A stretch of DNA of 64,000 nucleotides from Pycnopodia helianthoides (taxonomy: Eukaryota; Echinodermata; Asteroidea; Forcipulatida; Asteriidae): contig CM063248.1 of NCBI GenBank assembly GCA_032158295.1, forward strand, positions 21,849,273 to 21,913,272. The letters are read 5' to 3'. The notes under the pieces are model-generated. The model was given only the letters and a program-made list of their open reading frames with translations. It had not been told where the DNA came from and did no database searches. The position numbers and the translations under genes were made by a program. Shown one piece after another: positions 47,172 to 58,419 of this stretch (position 1 is the stretch's first letter; every line of letters begins with the position of its first letter).

Positions 47172-48380
47172 ACGACCATACAGCACAGCCATAGCTGAAT
47201 GAAGAAATGTCTACAGGATTGTTTATATTCAGCACCCTCTGTCAACTTAGGTTGGTTACACACAGTTTGTGCTTTGAATAACAACTACCTTCAGAGCAAC
47301 AGTGGGACAAGTTACTCTTTAGTCATTAGGCAGGTTAAGCTACATGTTTACTTTTTAACGCTTACGCGGAATGCCCTCATTGGTTATGGATACGTGCTTA
47401 TATTGTCATAATAATAACTTGGCGTCTGTAGACGTTTTCTTGAAAGGGTAAGAAAACAGTATTTTAATTCTCCATTCTAAAGATACTCGTATGGGAATTT
47501 TTTACAAACTGGTTCTTCATAATGGTTCACCCATGGGCATTCATTAATATTGATGTATGTTCGCCTCTTCACGACAAAGGTAAACACACATCACATAGCT
47601 TAATGATTTGAGCTTTCACCGAAACAGCAACATGAAACTTCAAAGGACTATAGGTAGTAGTACCCATTACGCAATAATGTGTAGCCTAACCTCTCTATTG
47701 AAGCTTTGCTTTGGGTGGATTTTAAAGACTATATAACTGACTGCAGGGAAATAATGGAAGGAGAGGGTTATATGAGTTATTCATGTGCACAAGTTAAGGT
47801 CACAAGTAAGCTTTTACATTAATTTTCCAACAGTCTTTTGGTGGGCTAGTAGTTGCAGGTGGTTGTCAAATCGGAACTCAATTCTGATGTTCTCTGGAAT
47901 GATGGAAACCATAATTGGTTTATTAGACAATAGAAAAAACATTTTAACTTCAAATAAATTTACATTCATGAAGGACTGAATATGTATGTGTACATGTATA
48001 GGAAGATGAATCATGTGGAATCTGGTGAGGTTGAACAACTATTTTTGGTTATTGTATAACATCAATAAACTTTACATTTTTTCAAAATAAACTCAACACA
48101 TGTAAAATTATGTAAACTATCTTGAAAACCTATTTTGCTGACTAACCTTAAACTTACAGGCTGGATCATTCTTCATCAAACACAAAATTAAATTACATCG
48201 GAACAGAGGTTCACATTATTTTTTAAGCTGGGCTTCTTGAAACTTTGACGTCAAATTGTGATTTGTATTCATGTTAAATTACCTCAATTTCCATCATTTG
48301 ATTTTCTTGAGCTGTAAAGGTATGTGACCAAGTATGATGTATAGTATCAACAATAAAGCCCTGAATGAACACTATGCAAG
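47172..48380 (+). other. NUP58 3' UTR with polyadenylation signal
   Basis: The region after the TAG at 47169 has no further coding signature. AATAAA at 48352-48357 is a good end signal; another AATAAA lies near 48063. Confidence 0.5.
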
Positions 48381-50128
48381 TAAGTTAGTGTTGTCTTTCT
48401 ATTTGTTTATTTCTTCTCAATTATAGTAATGAAACAGATAAGTTAACCACAATAAGATTTATTTGCATTAGTTAATACCTCAGAGAGTTTATACACTCTG
48501 ATTGGTTGAATGGTTGAAGACTGGTCATGTGGGGGTGTATTAACTTGTAAACTATCCAATAAATGGCCCCTAACTAAGCATATTGTTGTTTATAATTTCT
48601 ATATGCACTGTGCTTGTTGTGCGGGAATTATCAAATCAACTGTTTTCTTTGTGCGTATTGTTTTTGTGTTTTGGGGCAATGAGAGATTGTGATGTGTGAA
48701 CACACTTGACAATATAAATTTCAGGTAGCTGGTACGCGCATGAAACCAACATGATTTACAGCATAAAGCTGAACACCAACCAAAATATTTACATGTATAT
48801 TTATCGTGCTATGCATTTTCGAAGGCAGCAGGGGAGACGTTTTGTAATGAATTCCTGGACCCATTCATATACGCGTTAGCCGCTGCAATAAACCAAGGGA
48901 AAATTTTGAGTAATACTTTTTACCAATTTTATTTCAAACTAAGCACCTCATCAATTGAAAAGGCTCTTACATTATACACTGTTATGTGCTGTTCAAGAGA
49001 GAGTCTTAACGGTATACATGGATTTCTTTTTGTTTTTAATGATCATCACCTCTTTTTAAAAGGGAGTGTACCCAAACAAAGATTGCAAATGATTGCACAA
49101 CACCCTTCCGCCCCCAGTGTGGTTCTTGCAAATATGCATAAATAGTTAAATATGTGTTAGAGAATAGGTCCCATGCAAAAATTGAACAGCCCAAAGAATG
49201 GCCCTCAAATGAATAGAACAATTATACAAAAATTGGTGAAAGAAACATCACAAACTCTGATGATTTTTACATTTTTTTTTGTTTTGGTTAAAGGTATTTA
49301 TTATTGGCAATAACAGTGTGAGGAGTTAGTATTCACAGTATAGTAATGACCTTGGTTGGTGGCTGGCTGCTGTTAATAGACCTCCCCTTCTGCCCGGTCC
49401 ATTAAAAGCAGCCAGCCACCAACCAACCAAGGTCACTACCACGCAGTGAAGACCGGCTCCCCTCACTGGTTATTGCCTATTTATCACACTTGCATTCACC
49501 CCACAAACAAGTTTTTCTTTTAAGGTAAAATAAAAAAATTAATGGAAACAATAACAAAAAAAACAAAATACTATGTACAATTGTCAATGTTGTCATACAG
49601 CTTGGTAACACTATTTGCCAATGTATTAGTTATGGTGCCTGTACAATGGCAGACCTTAATATGGACTTACTATTTGTAAGCTCTAAAGTAGCTTGACTAG
49701 AGCAATCTTTGAGTTTTTACTAGCTTTCTGATGCAGGAATGTTGTTGTATAGATTGCACTATGCACTGCAACTTGACATAAATAGTCCATTTATTACCAG
49801 AGAAATGCAGTTGTTAACTAGAATATTAAGAGTTTACTGTTCTTAATAGCAATAGCAAGAGTCAAACCCGGTAAACTGATTGAGAAGATGTTGGCAATTA
49901 TCAATTGTGCAACTAGTTGAATAACTTGTGCTTTTTTGTCAAGAGCAAATCTAGTTTGCATAGCCATTGCCTGAAATTGAATTTGAAGAATGTTACTTTT
50001 AATCAAAAGGTGTTCCAGTAACTGTAACAAACTTGATTCATTATTAACATAAATATGTGAGTGTGTAACACATATACAATGTCAAAACTGCAACTAAACA
50101 TCTCAAAAGTCATCCAGTCTTGATTTAT
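48381..50128. other. Convergent intergenic region between NUP58 and TXNDC9
   Basis: There are no genes here. It holds the TXNDC9 3' UTR at its right end (AATAAA occurs immediately after the stop on the minus strand) and a hairpin element at 49285-49480. Confidence 0.5.
49285..49480. mobile_element. Hairpin element
   Basis: TGACCTTGGTTGGTGGCTGG plus CTGCT is mirrored by AGCAGCCAGCCACCAACC and AACCAAGGTCA. An outer layer, TTGGCAATAACAGTGTGAGG / CCCCTCACTGGTTATTGCC, flanks it. The total stem is about 80 bp around a loop rich in pyrimidines. Confidence 0.75.
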
Positions 50129-52801
50129 TTATTCAAGATCCGAGTCTGAATCATCATTCATTCCTCCTCGAATCGTCTTTTTCTTCTGAGGCGCTAAGAG
50201 GGATTTCTTGGTTTTGGAGCCACCAGCCGTGGGAGGCTCTGTCAAGTTACCGCTGTATTTGATGACCTCGGCACACCCTAGACGCCACTCTAACATCTCA
50301 GTGCTGAAATCGTCTTTGCCTCCGAGATCATCAAAACTGCAAAAAGATTGATAAACATAGCAAATGATTAAAAGGTTGGAGTGCAGTGTATAATTTCAAA
50401 TAAAATTTTGCATGATTTTGATCCCCTTCCCCATTTAAAATCACACTCGCTAGTCACTGGAAGACTGCTGCAGTTGCATGGATTCAAACAATGTTTAAGG
50501 TCTCTAAAGTTACATGTAGATACATAGTTTAAGTCAGATGCATGTGTGCACAGCCACAATCATGGGTACACATTTTTGTCGTGTCCATGTTATGAACAAC
50601 ACTTTGAAAACCAGTGATGTAACAGTAGAGAGTAGAAAGTACTTGAGTTTGTCGAAAACAAGATCTGCAAAGAGTTACTCAATATTTATGTGTCGTTCAT
50701 TTGGTGTCTTTGTAACAAAAAGTGGGTCATTCCGTGTCAATTCAACACGCTTTTGGACCTGACCGTCACAGATTAAAATGAAATTTTGTGTGCTGATTGG
50801 ACTCAATGAGAAACCCCCAGAACCGAAATTTTTTGTCGTTCGGTTGATTATTTTTTTGAGATATGGGTTAACGAACTTTTGACTAATTAGCATGACCTGC
50901 TATGTTTGAACATTCATAAAATTTACATCATTTTAAAGCTCTTTGATAACATAAAATCAAAATTATACCGCAGACCACAACAAAGTTACGCAAAAATATG
51001 ACCTTTGACTTTGATTTGCGAAAATGCGTATTTTTCAAAATGCGTAATTTTTTTTCTTTTTTTAGCTTAAGATGTAAGCAACATTTTCCCAAAAAAATTT
51101 GGATGTGCACTTTTACAGTTTTTGAGTTCTGATTATTTGAACATTAAAATGTACGTATTGTACATGTTCAAATATACATGTACATGTACAGTGTATGATG
51201 TATAGTATTGTGTAATGTACATTTAATAGATGCTACATTTGCATTGGGGATAAAGAATATAATTTGTTTTTACCCTTACATTGTTGTGTATTAAGTACTG
51301 TATACTCAGTTCTGTGAAAAGAAATCCACTGCAAATCACTGCGGGGGGGGGGGGGGGGGGGGGGGATTCATACCATGGTCAAACCCATGACCTTTGCATT
51401 GCTAGAGCAGATATCTTACCACTAGACCACCCAACTAGCCCGGCAGCTAGAGGCAGTTTGAATCTTTGTTTTAGCTGCGGATAAACATTAACATCTATTA
51501 ATTAAATCATTGCTGCTAAAACGTAGGATTTGAACTGCCTCTAACTGCCTGACTATCTTATAAGTGGTCTAGTGGTAAGACATCTGCTCTATAGCTATGC
51601 AATAGATTGTGGGTTCGAATCCCATCTGCGTGATTTGCCAGTGGATTTTTTTCTCACATAACTCAGGAAAGTACTCTGTATACAGTGCTTAGTACACATC
51701 AGTGAAGGGTAAAAACAATTTATTTTCTTTATTCCCAATGCAAATGTAGCTACTATTAAATGTACATTACACATTACTATACATAATACACTGTACATGT
51801 ATATTTGAACATGTACAATGCATACATTTTAATGTTCAAATAATCAGAACTCAAAAACTGTAAGAGTGCCCATCCAAATTTTTTTGGGAAAATGTTGCTT
51901 ACATCTTAAGCTAAAAAAAAGAAAAAAAATTACGCATTTTGAAAAATACGCATTTTTGCAAATCAAGGTCAAAGGTCATATTTTTGCGTAACTTTGTTGT
52001 GGTATGCGGTATAATTTTGATTTTATGTTATCAAATGCGGGCCATTTCAAGAGCTTTAAAATGGTGTAAATTTTATCTCTGTAGGTGCTTTACTTTTGGA
52101 GATATGAATGTCCAAATATAGCAGGTCATGCTAATTAGTCAAAAGTTCATTAACCCATATCTCAAAAAATAATCAACCGAACGACAAAAAATTTTGGTTC
52201 TGGGGGTTTCTCATTGAGTCCAATCAGGTCCAAAAGCGTGTTGAATTGACACGGAATGACCCAAGTGTACCCATGATTGTGGCTGTGCACCTATTTAATA
52301 AATTTCATGAAAAAGTACTGCACTGAAATAAACTGAAGCATGCCCTTACCCAACAATGTAGTCTTTGGTTTTTCCGCCACTAATCAGAGCAATGGTTGGG
52401 ATCACAACAATCTTCAATTTCTCTGCAAGGAATGGGCTCTTCTCTACGTTGATCTTCAGGAAACGTGTCTCAATGTGTTTAGGTGCTAAGGCTTGTAGAT
52501 GTTTGTCCACAATCTTACACCTGAAAGCGCTGTCTCGATAGAAATGACAGACGACACTTTCACTTTTCTTGCACTCGTTAAAGAATGCCTTCTCATCAGG
52601 TAGCTCAGTATAAGACCCATGGCCGATTGCAAGCCAATCTTGACGACGTTGTTGCTCTTTCTTCATGGTTTCAAGACGTTGTCTGCGAAGGATTTCTATC
52701 TCATTTTCGTCCATTGTTTCAAGACGCTGAATCTCCGCATCTACTTGCTCTTCAACAATCTCTGCTGCCTTCAGAATTTGTTGCTGCACAGCTTGCTCCA
52801 T
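50129..52801 (-). CDS. TXNDC9: Thioredoxin domain-containing protein 9
   Basis: Two coding exons, 52801-52350 and 50336-50129, give 219 aa (human protein 226). TXNDC9 belongs to the phosducin-like group and modulates the CCT chaperonin and its tubulin/actin clients in the cytosol. Residues 1-60 form an N-terminal helix rich in Glu, Arg and Gln. The thioredoxin fold follows, with VVCHFYRDSAFRCK (83-96), in which only the second active-site Cys position (Cys95) remains, and the cis-Pro block VVIPT. Exon 2 supplies GFDDLGGKDDF and the basic-acidic tail KKTIRGGMNDDSDSDLE, both family hallmarks. The donor is GG|GTAAGG and the acceptor GCAG. A 5' UTR intron is likely, since TTTCAG occurs about 30 bases before the ATG. 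The intron between the coding exons is occupied by a large foldback. Confidence 0.95.
50550..52292. mobile_element. Large foldback (inverted repeat) filling the TXNDC9 intron
   Basis: Outer ends GTGCACAGCCACAATCATGG (about 50546-50570) and its inverse near 52265-52290 open arms of about 700 bp each that match closely throughout (tcattccgtgtcaattcaac; ttgactaattagcatgacct; atgcgtaatttttttt; gtacatgttcaaatatacat). The left arm has an extra 140 bp or so (about 50577-50718). The centre, about 51340-51640, holds a tRNA-like segment in each arm with A box GTGGTCTAGTGGTAAGA and, on the right, B box GGGTTCGAATCCC. A G-run at 51343-51365 sits in the left arm. It is non-coding. The transcript of this intron could form a very long double strand. 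Confidence 0.9.
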
Positions 52802-54643
52802 TTTGATTTCTTTCTTACTTTGTCAATCTAAAATCTGAAAGAGTGTATGAATAATGAAATGAACAATTTTAAGTGCATCATCACTGCTTCAATTTCCTCA
52901 GATGGTAAACAATCGCATGGCTTAAACAAAAACAAAAAACATAGAACAATCGAGAACCATCTTTGCATGTTACTCAAATTCCTACCAGTTGCAGGAAATG
53001 TTAGTGGTGAAACCAAGGGGGAGGAGGAGCCAGGGGAGCCCCTCCCTCAGAGCCATTGCCCCCCGCAGTGAGATTGAAAAAACGCACAAATAAATGGTTT
53101 GCTACTTCTTGGAAAATAATTGTTGAGGTGTTCGTGCAACAGCGGTTTGTTTTGGGTTTTTTTTTTAAAGTTTTTCTTCTTCTTCTGCACGGCGATTGTC
53201 CGCACCAAAATGCACAGTTGTAAAAATTGTATCAACTTGAAACTTTACATGTAGGTAGAGTATAACTTGTAGATGAACCTAAAAGTTAAATCGTCATGAT
53301 GACGTTAAATAGTTGACACAACGCTGACCCCATTGATACCCGAACACCTCGTGTTTGTTCGTACAAACACTAAGTTCTAGTTTTTTCTTAAGTTAATAAA
53401 AAATACAATGTTTTCAACAGATTGATTCTTGCTTAGTCTCTTCCATGTCTACATATAAAATGGTTTAATCATGTTCTAATGAGGTTTTTCAGTGCATTTA
53501 AAACTTGCAGTTGTCGTCAGGCATTGTCAATGTATTAGTTGTCGGCTTTTATCTAGTGAAACTGTTCTGTATAGTTGGGATGAATCTAGCCCCATAAATA
53601 TAGTGCCAATAAATACGGTAGACTCCCTCGTACTGGCACTATTCATGGGGGTAAAGTTTGAACGAAACATTAATGTTGTAATGACGTTATTGTTAGTTAA
53701 TAGGCCTAATAAATAGATTTAATTTAAATTTTCCTTGTAAACTAAATAAGCATTACTGGTCATGCTGATTATCGTTAACATCCAAGCCTACCTATGGGAC
53801 GATTGATAGTAAACCTAGTAAACTAAAAGTACCAATCAATATCATCAATCATTGAATTGAATGATCAAGATGATATTGATAACTACTCAAACAAAAACTA
53901 GCCACTACGGCACTAGCACTAGCAGTGTAGCACTGCAGCTTCCGCCAGTGAGTTGAATCCATTTTAGCATTATGAATATGAACAATCATTCGAATTAATA
54001 ATTAATTGTATCAACAATTTACCAATATAATGTATTGTAATTGTACATGTAATAAAATGTGTAAAGCCAACTTGATGGCCAAAATCAAACGCAGAATGCG
54101 CGCCTCGCTCGTTGAAATGTTCCTACATGGTACACTCACTCACTACCGAGCAAGTATTTCGTGTCAAATTCAAATTAGACTTAATATCTTTGTTCGGGCG
54201 GTGCCAGTCAGACTTTTTCATATCATTCAATTCAAATTTACTAAGTTAGACTTTTTAAAATGCAACGTGTTTTGGGGGGACACAATCGTGCTTTTGACGA
54301 TTCACTTACTCTAGATTACCTGGATTTGGGGCAATCAGTTGACACACCTTTCCGACGGCTCGGACTAGTCTAGGTAAGCAGTACTGGAGTGTTTTACTGC
54401 AGTGTTTAGGTACACATGTAGTACTATAGTGTTTATTAATTTTCTTTATCGTGGCACACTAGCGCTGTAACTATGACACACATTCTGATTTAACGTCGAT
54501 TTTGATTGGCTCAATTTCGAACCTTTTAAGCAACACTACCAATCAATTAGGTCATTGCAAAAACATAATTGTTTTTAAAGTTTAGTATGGTTCTTCACTA
54601 TGATACATGTGAATTCGAGATAGAAGTCAGTAGAACTAGACTG
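52802..54643. other. Upstream region of TXNDC9, no further gene recognised
   Basis: A minus-strand acceptor (TTTCAG near 52843-52838) suggests a 5' UTR intron running into this region. A hairpin around TAGCCCCATAAATATAGTGC (53585-53652) and a scrap of the tRNA-like composite repeat (54186-54212) are present. Confidence 0.4.
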
Positions 54644-54785
54644 TGGCCCTTTTCGAAACTACAAATAAAACTTGGGTTTGGGCTCCGCCCGACTATTCGA
54701 AGCCCCGTTAGGAATACGCACGTTTTCTAAATAACGAAAGGAGCCCGAGTCCAAATACAAGCCGTCGTTTCGAAAAGGGCACGTG
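54644..54785. mobile_element. Hairpin MITE with GCCCTTTTCGAAAC ends
   Basis: GCCCTTTTCGAAAC at the left and GTTTCGAAAAGGGC at the right are exact inverses. Inner partners are TTGGGTTTGGGCTCC / GGAGCCCGAGTCCAAA. Confidence 0.75.
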
Positions 54786-55189
54786 GCTTGCCATGGCAAC
54801 AGAGGGCGCTAGACAACTTCTTAATGGTCCCACTTTTGAAGATTGCTGTTGCAATTAAAATTGCCCAATTTACACGTTGAGGAACTTATATTACTCCTTG
54901 CTAACACATTAAAGTAGTAACCTTTCCCTCATTGGATCATACAGAGCTTTACTACACAATGGCGGTATTTCTTTATATATACATGTACATAAATGAAATT
55001 GGAATTGAGACACACGGGGGACGACAACACATGCTGCTCATGAAAACGAGGTTGAATTTGGTAAATTAATGGTCATGTGTAATGGCGCCCCCATTGTCGG
55101 ATTTGGTTTACTTAATCTGTCATTCATTGTGTACAATGTAACGTTTCTAATCATAACACTAAACATAAACGCAGCATAACAGATCATAG

Positions 55190-55425
55190 CGCACATAAAA
55201 GCAATTAACATGGAAAGAGGCGAGTCTTTAGAACTTTACGAAATGTAGTTAAAGTAACAGATTCCCGAATAACAGCAGGAAGATTGTTCCAAATCATTGG
55301 CCCAGCTACACTGAAAACTTTTTGACCTAGAACTTTGTTTGCTCGGGGAACATTCATTCAAGCGAGTGAGTGTCAAGTGTGGACCGGAGAAATCGTGGTG
55401 GGGTGTAGCATGGAGGAAGGTGGAA
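55190..55425 (-). mobile_element. 3' end of a LINE
   Basis: The minus strand reads VFSVAGPMIWNNLPAVIRES then LTTFRKVLKTRLF and a stop, the standard tail of CR1/Rex-like LINE polyproteins. It is 5'-truncated. Confidence 0.75.
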
Positions 55426-56212
55426 ATATCGCGGAGTAGTTTAGTTCAAGCTTTTAAAAACAAGAAGAGCAAACGTAAAACAAAGATTCGTTGGTCATTA
55501 TTATAAGTTATAACAAATTATTAATTCGTTATAACGAATTAGTTCCCGCTGATGATGTACTTCAGTGGCACGATTGGGCTTTCGTAGTTTTCCTCCCCGT
55601 CCACAACACTGACAAAATAATGTACAATTGGTTTATGTGTTGCATTGTAAACAAACTCGCAGCTTCCCCAGTTCAAAGTAAGAAGTATACTTCTACTTGA
55701 ATACTCGGTAGGATCCATAAGTCTGGATGTAATGCCTAGGGACTTCTTGTCCATGAGCGGTGCAGGGGTGTGTATGTACAATGTGCAAGTAATTAGTAAA
55801 AAGTCAGCCAATTTATAATAATTCTTTAGAAAAAAGAAATTGTTTGTTACAGTTTAGTTCAGTGTTAAATTCAATATCTCAATTTTAAAACACCAATACC
55901 GCCCCAGTTGTGGGTAGTCGAAGTCCCAAAACTGTAGTTTGGACCGCTCTTACTGCGCACAGTGGATATTCGCTACTTGCACGGTTCCGCTATGTGCAGG
56001 CCCATAACCATGTTATTACAATACCATGACAATACAGCGTTATAATGCTTCTATTAACTGCTGTCCCCAATTAGAGGCTAGACACACGAGCTGACCATGC
56101 AATTATGATGTAACACAGACGTATGAAGCTACCACCACGAACGGTGTGATTAAAATGCGCAGGCGCAATTTTTTGTTAGTATGGTGTGCATGCATATAAT
56201 TGATAGCGAAAC

Positions 56213-56775
56213 TTAACGGTCTCGGTATATAGCGCCCCCTTTGGCAAGAACTGTTCCTTAGCATAAGTTCGTCAATTTTCGTCACGCAAGGTTATTTATA
56301 GTGCATTTAATTACGTTAATAATTTTTGTGCGTCAACCTTCGTCAAGCAATGCACTGCCCGTGATAAATAATTAACGGTCCTGGTATATAGCGCCCTCTT
56401 TTGGCAAGACTTATTAAGAAGACAATTAGTGCGTCAACCTACGTCAAGCAAGATGCTGTTATTAACAACTGTAACTTACTTGACGGTGGTTGACAAACTA
56501 ACTGACGCACTACATTATGACGTTTCTTGCCAAAAGAGGGCGCTATATACCAAGACCGTTAATTTCTCACAGGAAGATGACATCGCTTGACGCACAATTA
56601 TTATTCTACGCAATTAAATACGCAATAAGAGTACCGTGCTTGACGGTGGTTGACGCACTATACAAATAAAATATTCTTGCCAAAAGGGGCGCTATATACA
56701 AAGACCGTTAATTTTGTTTTGTGTGCTAATGAACTCTTTTGTCGAAGGCGGCGCTATTTACTAAGACCGTTAAGT
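56213..56775. mobile_element. Nested inverted-repeat elements with TTAACGGTC...GGTATATAGCGCC ends
   Basis: The end motif TTAACGGTCTCGGTATATAG + CGCCCCCTTTGGCAAGA appears forward at about 56214 and 56378 and reversed at about 56526, 56672 and 56743. Internal words CGTCAACC / GGTTGACG also occur in both orientations. This is best explained by MITEs inserted within or beside copies of themselves. Part of the cluster is included in the downstream duplication (about 61670-61765). Confidence 0.7.
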
Positions 56776-56849
56776 TCACGACCATTCTCCAGCACTGCAG
56801 TCGGCGACTCCAAGCAGCGGTGGTCACGTGACGTATAGTGGGTACAGAA

Positions 56850-56884
56850 CATAGAGTTATATTATAAGCTTATATAACTCTATG
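56850..56884. repeat. Short palindrome
   Basis: CATAGAGTTATAT and ATATAACTCTATG flank TATAAGCTT, forming a near-perfect hairpin. It is repeated in the second unit at 61844-61878. Confidence 0.8.
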
Positions 56885-56992
56885 GTACAGAATCATAACA
56901 AACCATCGCGCGAAATGTGCGCAGTGTTTAAGCACGGGGGATTGTCGTAGTTTTTCGACAGCATAGCTGAACGGCAAGATATGATCCTTCTT

Positions 56993-57165
56993 CCATCTGA
57001 TAAATGGAGTGGAATAAACTCAGATGTTTTCCATTTTCTTTTTTATGTTGACATAGATCTGATAAATGGAATGGATTAAACACAGAAATCAGATTGTTTT
57101 CATTTTCTTTTCTGTGTTGACATAAATCTGATAATAAATGGAATGGATTAAACATAAACATTGTT
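56993..57165. repeat. Three-copy ~65-bp tandem repeat
   Basis: The block gatctgataaatggaatgga ttaaac...cagattgttttcattttctt...gttgacataa occurs three times with small deletions. It is repeated in unit 2 at 61987-62159. Confidence 0.85.
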
Positions 57166-57499
57166 CTATTTACTTAATTTAAACCATTCCATTATTCTTC
57201 ACCAAACATAATTTTTCATGAGGTACATGTATACATGTTATTGTCTACTTTCTTTAAATAAAAACCGTAAGAGGTTACGGATTCCTCAATAAAACACAAG
57301 TGGCTTAGCATACTGTCACCGGCAAAATGTTCTTTCATGTAAGTTCTAAATCCTCTTTCCCCGTCCCACACACCAACCCCCATTTCTTCTGTGAGGTTAC
57401 ATGCAAACATCAAAGAAAAGGTATGTTTTAACCATCGCTTCTTGACTTTTCAAATGACAGACCATTGTCTCCCACCAAATCAGGCATCATGTTACTTAT

Positions 57500-58039
57500 A
57501 GTGGGTATACAATTACAATGTAAACAAACCAAGCGCGGTGTGTATGTTATGTACAGAAAAAACATGGTGTTATCCGAGTGCCACTGCCGTAAGGGTTGCA
57601 TTTGTTGGTTGCAACACGATTTTAACTTTTCTAAATCCCTCAGAAGTGTGCCCAGTTGCAATTTCCAAACGTCAGAATGGTTAGATAAAGCTCAAAAAAC
57701 AGTGGCACAAAATCCTGGAAGTTTTTCAAGGAGAGGTATACACGATATGATGTTGCTCCAGCGACTCCAACACTGGAGCAACATGCACATCGTGTACATA
57801 CCTCTTGACCTTGAAAAACTTCCAGGATTTTGTGCCACTGTTTTTAGGAGCTTTGCCAAACCATTCCGACAAAGTTTGGCCGTTGACACTGGGCACACTT
57901 CCGATGGATTTAGAATAGTTGAAATCGTGTTGTAACCAACAAATGCAACAAGAATCATGACCCTTACAACAGTGGCACTCGGCTGACGCCATGTTGTTGC
58001 CATACATCGCACTTGGTTTGTTTACATTGTATACCCACG
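57500..58039. repeat. ~540-bp imperfect palindrome with a peptide-coding arm on each strand
   Basis: GTGGGTATAC (57501) and GTATACCCAC (58030) begin two arms of about 270 bp that mirror each other to a centre near 57767 (TGTTGCTCCAG / CTGGAGCAACA). Shared arm words include TGTAAACAAACCAAG, GCCACTG, ATTTGTTGGTTGCAACACG and GTGGCACAAAATCCTGGAAG. The arms differ by perhaps 10-15 percent, so the inversion is older than the tandem duplication. Confidence 0.9.
57802..57992 (-). CDS. Candidate first coding exon, cysteine-rich, unknown family
   Basis: From ATG 57992 (context ACAACATGGCGTCAG) 63 codons run open to a consensus donor, AAGAG|GTATGT, at 57802. The peptide starts MASAECHCCKGHDSCCICWL and later has TLSEWFGKAPKN and SWKFFKVK. 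The cysteines C6, C8, C9, C15, C16 and C18 form a tight cluster that could bind metal. The opposite palindrome arm encodes a similar peptide (SECHCRKGCICWLQHDFN), so the reading frame has been kept through an inverted duplication. Upstream (58040-58070) is a GTCACGTGAC E-box-like palindrome. I do not recognise the family and cannot find exon 2 with confidence. It could also be coincidental open sequence in a transposon end. Confidence 0.45.
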
Positions 58040-58375
58040 ATAGGTCACGTGACGCCGGTCGCCGATTGTGTCTATTGACCACTTTGTAACATGAACCCAG
58101 AGCAAGTTCACTGCATACCGCTCCATTGATAATTGAACTAGTACAACAGGCAGACTATACAGTCACTATTAATGGAGTTCAATGTTCACCCCCTATGGGT
58201 CTGAATTGTTAGTTGTTGTGAACCTCCCTTCCTTCAGGCACGGGTTTATATACAAAAGAAAATAAACTAAAACTGCTCAAAAAGTCTTATGAATGGCAAT
58301 AATTATGTTGAATCACATTTATTCAGAAGTGTTTAATAACAATAAGTTAAAATAAAAGTTTACAAACTTTATTTA

Positions 58376-58419
58376 ACCTTTGATGAGAAAGACTTTCTGC
58401 TAGGGTCAAAACTTTAGGT
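58376..58419 (+). ncRNA. Degenerate hammerhead-ribozyme-like core (copy 3)
   Basis: ACCT (58376-58379) pairs with AGGT (58416-58419). Between them are TTGATGA, a GACTT/GGGTC stem region, then AAAAC and TTT. Stem I has changed on both sides relative to copies 1 and 2 (GCCT/AGGC to ACCT/AGGT). The cleavage triplet and GAAA box are altered, so activity is doubtful. A duplicate lies in unit 2 (about 63373-63416). Confidence 0.4.

Noticed and set aside
51356..51640. Functional tRNA genes at the centre of the TXNDC9 foldback
   Set aside because: A and B boxes are recognisable but the acceptor and anticodon stems do not pair well and the left copy is damaged; they look SINE-derived.
52585..52831. 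Plus-strand frames over TXNDC9 exon 1
   Set aside because: They are shadows of the conserved minus-strand coding exon.
55491..55811. Opposing 69-aa and 90-aa frames
   Set aside because: There is no recognised domain, no splice signals in register, and overlap on opposite strands; too little to call a gene.
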